A stretch of DNA of 64,000 bases, taken from contig NZ_JADNLK010000009.1 in NCBI RefSeq assembly GCF_015555905.1, forward strand, positions 1 through 64,000, written 5' to 3'. The notes beneath the pieces were generated by a model, which was not told the DNA's origin, did no database searches, and saw nothing but the letters and a program-made list of their open reading frames with translations. Each line of letters starts with the position of its first letter. The first letter of the stretch is position 1. The translations under genes and the position numbers were made by a program. Of this stretch, positions 57,814 to 64,000 are shown piece after piece. The DNA comes from Clostridium sp. D43t1_170807_H7 (GTDB lineage Bacteria > Bacillota > Clostridia > Clostridiales > Clostridiaceae).

Positions 57814-59778
57814 TTATTCTTTTTTATTAATATCAGAAAACTCCATTTCAAACATATATTTTAAAGATGAATCCCCTATTAAATTTTCTTCCTCTTCATC
57901 TGCTACAGTTCTTATTGGTAATGTAATTATAAATGTAGTTCCCTCATTAAGCTTACTCTTTACATCTATATTTCCATTATGTAAATCTATTAACCCTTTT
58001 ACAATAAATAGCCCTAAACCACTTCCCTCATTTTGTCTATTAAGGCCTCCATTAAAATCTGCTCTTTTGAACTTTTCAAAAACATGTTCTTTCATTTCCT
58101 CTTCCATTCCAATACCATCATCACTAATTTCTATAACAACATTATTAGTCTCTCTCTTTACTAAAACCATTATATTTCCACCATCATTCGTAAATTTTAT
58201 AGCATTAGATAATAAATTTAATATAATTCTTTCTATTTCCCCCTTATCTATAGCTGTAATTATTTCTTCTTCTTCCGTATCGAAAATTACATTTAAGTTA
58301 TAAATTTGGGCTAAATCTACAATAGTTAATGTTATATCTTCAACTACTTCTACTATATTCTCATTTGTAAAATTAGCATCCATATATCCCATTTCTAATT
58401 TACTTACATCAATTAAATTATTAATATATCTACGCAATCTATTAGCATTTTTCATTATATAATTTAATCTTTCAGTAAAAAAACATGCATTAAACTCTCC
58501 TTTTTCCAATTTTATTTTTAATAAATTAGTAGCATTTATTATTATATTTAAAGGTGTTCTAAGTTCATGGGATATTGTAACAATAAAATCAGTTTTTATT
58601 TTTTCTCTTTCCATCGATTCTATTAATAGCAATTTATTTTCTCTGGCTATTTTTGTATTTTTAATAAATAAATAAATTAAAAATACTATACCAACTATGG
58701 CTAATAAAACTAATGTCCATACTATTATAAGTAAATATTTAGGAAGTAATAGATCAAATATATTTTTATTAATAAACTTACTATTTTGTGGTAATCTTAA
58801 AGGATTAATATCATATTCTAAAATAGCATCATAATTAAAAATTGGTATACTAAATGTATTACGTACAGGTACTACATTATAGGCAAAACTTTCTTCTACA
58901 ATATTATTCAAAAGTGTATATGTTACTTCTCCTAACTTATAACCATCATTAACTATCCCCCCTACTGCTCCAGCATAAACATATTCTTCTAATTTCGTAT
59001 AAATAGGAGCCTTAGTTACTTCTTTAATTCCATTTATAACATCCTCTGGTTGAACTAGATCTGTTTTATTGGAATCTTTAAATGTCCCGCATAAATATAT
59101 CGCACAACGTTTATCTTCTATTTCCTTACATTTCTCTTTAACATCTTTAAAATGTGTTTCTTGAATAATATGATAATTAAATGGCTTTTCTGATTTATCA
59201 ATAATTTTTGAAAACTCTTCCTTAATAGTATTACAATAAATACTATTATCTAAAATTAAATATATATCTGAAACCTCTTTACTAGCCTCTAAAATTGTAT
59301 TTACTATAGGTAAATTATATTGATACTCTAATATTCCAGTAATATATTCATTTTCATCTTTGGTTAAAAATATAGTTTCATTTATCCCTACATAAATAAC
59401 TTTTTTCTTATAAATAAATAAATTCTCATTAAATAAATTTTTTCTAACTAATTGAAAAGCTTCATCATCTAAAGTAATTATATATTCAATATTTGAATCC
59501 TTATATTTAACATTTAAAAAGTTAATAAAGCCCTCATCATATTCTTTAGATTCTAAAACTTTACTATCTAAAAATTCAGTTTTCGCTATATACCTATCAT
59601 TACTGTTCTCAAATCCCTGTAATATAGAACTTTCCCACTTATTAGCCGGAGAATATGATCCTATTATAAGAACTTTCTTTCCTCCACTTACATCGTCGCA
59701 ATAACACTTACTATAATCCATACCTATAAAAACATATAAAATCGTAATTAAAAAAACTAAAACACTTTTTTTATTCAT
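57814..59778 (-). CDS. Sensor histidine kinase with ABC-substrate-binding-type sensor
   Basis: 654 aa. N-terminal signal helix (VLVFLITILYVFIGMDYS), an extracellular two-lobed domain (about 30-320) like ABC-type substrate-binding proteins (KVLIIGSYSPANKWESSILQ), a membrane helix near 347-370, HisKA with phospho-His in TISHELRTPLNII, and the ATP-binding domain NLLSNAIKFTND, DDGIGM, GSGLGLFIVKGL. All kinase elements are intact, unlike the two decayed kinases in this window. No response regulator is adjacent. Ligand unknown. Confidence 0.9.
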   Translation of the reverse strand: MNKKSVLVFLITILYVFIGMDYSKCYCDDVSGGKKVLIIGSYSPANKWESSILQGFENSNDRYIAKTEFLDSKVLESKEYDEGFINFLNVKYKDSNIEYIITLDDEAFQLVRKNLFNENLFIYKKKVIYVGINETIFLTKDENEYITGILEYQYNLPIVNTILEASKEVSDIYLILDNSIYCNTIKEEFSKIIDKSEKPFNYHIIQETHFKDVKEKCKEIEDKRCAIYLCGTFKDSNKTDLVQPEDVINGIKEVTKAPIYTKLEEYVYAGAVGGIVNDGYKLGEVTYTLLNNIVEESFAYNVVPVRNTFSIPIFNYDAILEYDINPLRLPQNSKFINKNIFDLLLPKYLLIIVWTLVLLAIVGIVFLIYLFIKNTKIARENKLLLIESMEREKIKTDFIVTISHELRTPLNIIINATNLLKIKLEKGEFNACFFTERLNYIMKNANRLRRYINNLIDVSKLEMGYMDANFTNENIVEVVEDITLTIVDLAQIYNLNVIFDTEEEEIITAIDKGEIERIILNLLSNAIKFTNDGGNIMVLVKRETNNVVIEISDDGIGMEEEMKEHVFEKFKRADFNGGLNRQNEGSGLGLFIVKGLIDLHNGNIDVKSKLNEGTTFIITLPIRTVADEEEENLIGDSSLKYMFEMEFSDINKKE

Positions 59779-59865
59779 ATGGTTTTCTCCTACTTTTTAA
59801 CATCTCTTTATATATTGTGTATTTATTAAAAAAATATTAAATTTTACTAATGTTCTTTACAAAAA

Positions 59866-59905
59866 AAAGATAGAATATTAATTTCAAAATCAACATTCTA
59901 TCTTC
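59866..59905 (-). terminator. Terminator of the PHP gene
   Basis: AAGATAGAAT/ATTCTATCTT stem followed by eight T residues on the minus strand. Confidence 0.85.
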
Positions 59906-59919
59906 AACTTATTTATTAA

Positions 59920-60756
59920 TTAAAGTAATTTTTCAATATTTAATAAACTGCTATCCTTATTAATTGCACCTATATAATACTCTACGCCCTTACTTACAGC
60001 ACCAAAATCACCATGTCCATCAGAGCCTGCTGTTATTATCATGTTATTTTCTTTACAGAATTCTAAACATGTTTCTGTCATTAAATCACTATTTGCAGGG
60101 TAATAACATTCAACTCCATCAACACCTAATTCTTTTAGGATTTCAAGTTTTTCTATTATTTCCTCTTTAGTTTTATCTTTATAATAATTACAAGGATGCG
60201 CTAATACTACATATCCTCCAGCCTCATGAGTAATATCACAAACCTCTTTTACACTCGGAAAATCAAACTTTTCATGTCCACACTCATATTTTCCATAAAA
60301 CTTCATTCCATCAAAAAGGCCTTCTGTAATACCTTTATCAAATAAATAATGTATTCCCTTCCATCCACCTTTTCTTCTATCATATTCATAAGAATTATAA
60401 TCTTCTAAAGATATATTTTCATAATCTTTTTCCATTCTTCTTATAAGCTCTACACTTGTTTCTAATAAATTTTCTTTAGCTTTGTTTACTAACTTAAAGA
60501 AATTCTCATTATCATTAAACTTATATGCTAATAGATGCACTAAGTGCCCCTCAAATATTGAATCTATTTCAACTCCTCTTATTAGAGTAATACCTTCTTT
60601 TTCAGCTTCGATTTTTACTTCTTCATATGAATCTAAAACATCATGATCAGTTACTGAGATAATTCCTACGTTCTTATTTTTAGCATCCCTTACTATTTCT
60701 TGTGGTGACATTGTTCCATCAGAATAATAACTATGTATATGTAAATCTGTTAACAT
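59920..60756 (-). CDS. PHP-domain phosphoesterase
   Basis: 278 aa. PHP metal motifs DLHIHSYYSDGTM, SVTDHDVLDSY, RGVEIDS, VLAHPCNYY and TAGSDGHGDFG are all present. Closest in layout to the 3',5'-nucleoside bisphosphate phosphatases/5'-3' exonucleases (YciV/RnaAM type). No polymerase domain. Ribosome site AAGGAGGAAAAT. Divergent from fba. Confidence 0.85.
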   Translation of the reverse strand: MLTDLHIHSYYSDGTMSPQEIVRDAKNKNVGIISVTDHDVLDSYEEVKIEAEKEGITLIRGVEIDSIFEGHLVHLLAYKFNDNENFFKLVNKAKENLLETSVELIRRMEKDYENISLEDYNSYEYDRRKGGWKGIHYLFDKGITEGLFDGMKFYGKYECGHEKFDFPSVKEVCDITHEAGGYVVLAHPCNYYKDKTKEEIIEKLEILKELGVDGVECYYPANSDLMTETCLEFCKENNMIITAGSDGHGDFGAVSKGVEYYIGAINKDSSLLNIEKLL

Positions 60757-61008
60757 ATTTTCCTCCTTAGTTTTAAAAATATTTATTAAATAAATTTAAA
60801 CTAATAATCTTAATATAAGCTTTAATTAGTTTAATATACCTACTTAGCAATTTAATCAATTTAAACCACATATTTTCTCTTATAAAAAGGTACTTATCTA
60901 ATAATATTATCATATCATATTTTTTAATTTATTTTCATTTTATAATAAATATCATAATTAAAATAAATTATCTTTTCTAGGCTTAAAGTTAATTTACTTA
61001 TTTTTTTG

Positions 61009-61037
61009 TTTTCATTCTTATTATTTTAAGGTATAAT
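61009..61037 (+). promoter_or_regulatory. Candidate promoter of fba
   Basis: TTTTCA (61009-61014), 17-bp spacer, TATAAT (61032-61037), about 100 bp before the start. A second TATAAT at about 61110 lacks a -35. Confidence 0.4.
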
Positions 61038-61140
61038 AACCAATGGAGAATAAATTGATATACATAATTGTTAATTTTATAACATTAAGTAAAACTTAAC
61101 GAATTCTCTATAATATTTTAAAATGTACGGAGGTATTGCC

Positions 61141-62004
61141 ATGTTAGTTTCAGCTAAAGAAATGTTAAACAAAGCAAGAGAAGGAAAATATGCTGTTGGT
61201 CAATTCAACATCAATAACTTAGAATGGACTAAAGCTATTTTATTAACTGCACAAGAAAATAACTCACCAGTAATCTTAGGAGTATCTGAAGGTGCTGGAA
61301 AATATATGTGCGGATACAAAACTATCGTAGGAATGGTTAACGGTATGTTAGAAGAATTAAACATCACTGTACCAGTTGCTCTACACTTAGACCACGGTAG
61401 CTACGAAGGATGCTACAAAGCTATGGAAGCTGGATTCTCATCAGTTATGTTTGATGGATCTCACTACCCAATCGCTGAAAACATCGAAAAGACTACTGAA
61501 TTAGTAAAAGTTACTTCTGAAAAAGGATTATCTTTAGAAGCAGAAGTTGGATCAATCGGTGGAGAAGAAGACGGAGTTGTTGGTAAAGGTGAAGTTGCTG
61601 ATGCTCAAGAATGTAAATCAATCGCTGACTTAGGAGTTACTATGTTAGCTGCTGGTATCGGAAACATTCACGGAAAATACCCAGAAAACTGGCAAGGACT
61701 TGCTTTTGATGCTTTAGAAGAAATCAACGCAGCTTGCGGAAACATGCCATTAGTATTACACGGTGGAACTGGAATCCCAGAAGATATGATCAAGAAAGCT
61801 ATATCTTTAGGAGTTTCTAAAATCAACGTTAACACAGAATGTCAATTAGCATTCCAAGAAGCTACAAGAGCTTACATCGAAGCTGGAAAAGATAAAGAAG
61901 GAAAAGGATTTGACCCAAGAAAATTATTAAATCCTGGATTCGAAGCTATCAAAGCTACAGTTAAAGAAAAAATGGAATTATTCGGATCAATCAATAAAGC
62001 TTAA
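61141..62004 (+). CDS. fba: Fructose-bisphosphate aldolase, class II
   Basis: Cleaves fructose 1,6-bisphosphate. 287 aa, with zinc ligands in LHLDHGSYE and GIGNIHGKYP and HGGTGIP, and a catalytic Asp in LDHG. Start at 61141 (MLVSAKEML), preceded by GGAGGTATTGCC. An ATG six codons earlier overlaps the ribosome site. It uses many C-ending codons (AAC, ATC, TAC), unlike its neighbours, as expected for a very highly expressed gene. Separate from the gap operon. Confidence 0.96.
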   Translation: MLVSAKEMLNKAREGKYAVGQFNINNLEWTKAILLTAQENNSPVILGVSEGAGKYMCGYKTIVGMVNGMLEELNITVPVALHLDHGSYEGCYKAMEAGFSSVMFDGSHYPIAENIEKTTELVKVTSEKGLSLEAEVGSIGGEEDGVVGKGEVADAQECKSIADLGVTMLAAGIGNIHGKYPENWQGLAFDALEEINAACGNMPLVLHGGTGIPEDMIKKAISLGVSKINVNTECQLAFQEATRAYIEAGKDKEGKGFDPRKLLNPGFEAIKATVKEKMELFGSINKA

Positions 62005-62017
62005 TTCCTTTAAATAT

Positions 62018-62043
62018 AAAAAGAGCACAAATGTGCTCTTTTT
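62018..62043. terminator. Bidirectional terminator of fba and the ThiM-like gene
   Basis: AAAAAGAGCACA/TGTGCTCTTTTT hairpin between convergent genes. Confidence 0.9.
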
Positions 62044-62047
62044 ATAT

Positions 62048-62881
62048 TTAACCTCTTTTAAAACAATAATATATATCTCCATATGATTTTATTTTATCTA
62101 TATCAATTTTATATATCTCATCTAATATATAGACTTCTATATTTTTACTATCAGTATTCTTACCACTTACAAAGTTTTTTAAAGCTCTTTTTTCTCCAAT
62201 GTAAAAAGCTATTGTTGCAATTAATATTGCTTGAACTATTTCACTTTTATTTTTGCATACTCCAATGCTAACAGCTATCATTCCTGTATATATATCATCT
62301 AATACATCTTTATCATATAAATCATTATCATTACTATTATTTTTTATGATAAATTCGCTGTATCCATCGGTTATATAATAATTATCATCTTTTATAATTA
62401 TTACACTATTATTTCTCTTTGAAAAATTTCTAAATCTACATTTATCATTTTCATCATTTATACTATTTTCTTCAACATTCTCTTGAAATTTTATCAAAGT
62501 TTCTATTTCACTCTTTGTTCCTTTAATAACATTAATATCATATCTATTGGTAATACTTAATGCTAAATTTCTTTTGTTAATTAACGAATCTATTCCATTG
62601 GCTTCTAATAATACTATCTCTCTTTTATTCATAGCTATCAAAGCTTTTTCTATATCTAATACACCTTGTGAATTTATTTCATCTAAAAAAATCAGTAATG
62701 TATTTATTGAATCAAGCTCTTCGTATTGTTCGCTATTTTTATAACTTAATCTGCCATTATAATGATTAATCGAAGCTTCTAAAGTACGTAATCTTTCATT
62801 ATTAGCACAGCAATAAATAAGAGGTAGCATACTCTTTTGCAAGTCTAATATATATTTTATAGACTCCTCATTAAGCCTCAT
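62048..62881 (-). CDS. Divergent hydroxyethylthiazole-kinase-like protein
   Basis: 277 aa. The middle reads like ThiM: a KREIVLLEANGIDSL segment where ThiM has PVVLDPVG, followed by YDINVIKGTKSEIETL, close to the ThiM signature. The C-terminal IVQAILIATIAFYIGEKRA matches a late ThiM helix. The GTGCM active-site motif is not recognisable (VLDDIYTGMIAV at that place). It may have lost kinase activity or changed substrate. No thiamine genes are adjacent and no TPP riboswitch was seen. Confidence 0.5.
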   Translation of the reverse strand: MRLNEESIKYILDLQKSMLPLIYCCANNERLRTLEASINHYNGRLSYKNSEQYEELDSINTLLIFLDEINSQGVLDIEKALIAMNKREIVLLEANGIDSLINKRNLALSITNRYDINVIKGTKSEIETLIKFQENVEENSINDENDKCRFRNFSKRNNSVIIIKDDNYYITDGYSEFIIKNNSNDNDLYDKDVLDDIYTGMIAVSIGVCKNKSEIVQAILIATIAFYIGEKRALKNFVSGKNTDSKNIEVYILDEIYKIDIDKIKSYGDIYYCFKRG

Positions 62882-62968
62882 AGCTCTTCCTCACTTTATT
62901 ATCTATAGTGCAACCTTTGCCCACCAATATAATATTCGACAAAATCTACAATGTGCACAATATAACTA

Positions 62969-63523
62969 AATTGTTCGTTACGTGGAAGCGAAAAAATGAA
63001 ATATTTATTTTCCAGTAACGGTGAAATTTTCACCTAGAATTTATATAATTGATTCCGTAAAGTTTGCTAAAGTTTTTAAACTCGCTATTCGCTCAAACAG
63101 TAAAAACTTCTTTACGCAACTTTACTCCATCAATTATTAAATTCTACGGCTTAATTTCAATGGTCCTTCCCAATTAATATTTCATTTTTTCTTTTTTTCA
63201 CGTAACTATCTATAACATAACACACCTTTACAGTTAATGTCTTTTGCTACATACTGTATGACAAGTCGTTAACTTTTAAGGTGTCATTGCAGTTCAGCAA
63301 GTGGAAGAGAAAATATTAATGATATTATCGGAAGGAATATTGTAATTAAGTTTTAGAATTTAATTGTTTTTGGAAGAAAAAGAGCGTTAATAAGCTGAGG
63401 GAACAAAGTGACTTTCGAAGCTTTAGCTCTTTTTCTGGAAAAAACAATATAAATTCTTAACGCAAATTACACAATTCCTGGAGGTTATATCATTAATTTT
63501 TCGGCTCCACGTGACGAACAATT
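62969..63523. repeat. Palindromic TIR element, long copy with nested insertions
   Basis: Ends AATTGTTCGTTACGTGGAAG and, inverted, AATTGTTCGTCACGTGGAGC. Compared with the short copy at 44464-44590 it carries two extra segments, about 63051-63340 and 63359-63490, each made of palindromes. An inverted copy of the element's own left end lies at 63176-63206. No coding capacity. It ends 6 bp from the stop of the serine dehydratase gene. Confidence 0.85.
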
Positions 63524-63528
63524 TTATT

Positions 63529-64000
63529 CTATTCTTCACCAAAGACTTTTTTACGAAGCTCAAGTCCTGCTTTTGTTACAGCAACTCCACCCATTGCTGT
63601 TTCTCTAAGTGATGCAGGAAGACTCTTTCCTATCTTATACATTGCTGAAACAGTGTCATCAAAAGGTATTTTACTACTTACTCCAGCCATAACCATATCT
63701 GCTGTACAAAGTGCACTTATAGCTCCTGCTGCATTTCTTTTTGCACATGGTATTTCAACAAGACCTGCTACTGGGTCACAAACAAGCCCAAGAATATTCT
63801 TCATAACTATAGCAGCTGCATCTAAACTCATTCTAGGAGTTCCACCCATCATTTCAACAACTGCTGCTGATCCCATAGCTGCTGCTGATCCACATTCAGC
63901 TTGACATCCACCTTCTGCTCCTGAAAGTGTAGCATTCATTCCAATTATCATACCTACTGCTGCTGAAGCAAATAATCCATCTATAAGTTCTTCATCTGTT
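63529..64000 (-). CDS. sdaAA: L-serine dehydratase alpha subunit (partial)
   Basis: C-terminal 157 residues; the frame stays open to the window edge. Family signatures: GCQAECGSAAAMGSAA with Fe-S cysteines, GLVCDPVAGLVEIPCAKRNA and MKNILGL. A 4Fe-4S enzyme turning serine into pyruvate and ammonia. The Gram-positive form has separate alpha and beta chains. The beta gene would lie outside the window to the right. Confidence 0.92.
   Translation of the reverse strand, partial: TDEELIDGLFASAAVGMIIGMNATLSGAEGGCQAECGSAAAMGSAAVVEMMGGTPRMSLDAAAIVMKNILGLVCDPVAGLVEIPCAKRNAAGAISALCTADMVMAGVSSKIPFDDTVSAMYKIGKSLPASLRETAMGGVAVTKAGLELRKKVFGEE

Overview
The window is about 28% GC (estimated by eye) and most genes lie on the minus strand. 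It looks like a chromosomal segment of an endospore-forming, saccharolytic Clostridium-type Firmicute. Supporting features are the cggR-gap-pgk-tpiA-gpmI/eno glycolytic block, a mannose-family PTS, pyruvate formate-lyase, the PrkA-YhbH-SpoVR sporulation cluster, T-box leaders, consensus sigma-A promoters (TTGACA-17-TATAAT) and a tmRNA tag AEDNFALAA. No transposase, prophage or CRISPR array was seen.

Layout. 1-8.7 kb: a threonine-type T-box leader, a deaminase-fold protein, glgB, a DUF1836/DegV pair, then a wreck of fused surface-protein and hybrid-kinase sequence. 8.8-15.9 kb: mannose PTS (IIAB, IIC, IID, DUF956) and pflBA. 16.0-20.7 kb: the most unusual part. The tmRNA gene has its T-loop interrupted by a group I intron of about 269 nt. 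A LAGLIDADG homing endonuclease gene lies convergently 52 bp beyond the intron and abuts a truncated methylguanine-methyltransferase remnant. Next come a probable small RNA and three decayed genes in a row (sensor kinase, response regulator, MgtE). 21-37 kb: smpB, rnr, secG, eno, two DegV genes, the glycolytic operon with its CggR operator, and trmL. 37-50 kb: envelope, repair and cysteine genes (VanW-like, GH25, ddl, nth, plsC, queG, cysE, cysK with a Cys T-box), then a soluble MgtE_N/CBS protein behind a possible leader-peptide switch, a lipid kinase and pssA. 50-64 kb: two unknown genes, a rubrerythrin stub, spoVR-yhbH-prkA, recQ, tRNA-Leu, a sensor kinase, a PHP phosphoesterase, class II aldolase, a ThiM-like protein and the end of an L-serine dehydratase gene.

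Together the intact genes move hexose through the PTS and lower glycolysis (fba, gap, pgk, tpiA, gpmI, eno) to pyruvate and then formate/acetyl-CoA. smpB, rnr and tmRNA give ribosome rescue and RNA decay. At least seven gene remnants in 64 kb indicate ongoing gene loss, mostly by internal deletion.

Two themes deserve follow-up: the intron/homing-endonuclease/tmRNA locus, and palindromic repeat elements. One palindromic family has about 25-bp terminal inverted repeats and sits immediately behind the stop codons of cysK and the serine dehydratase gene.
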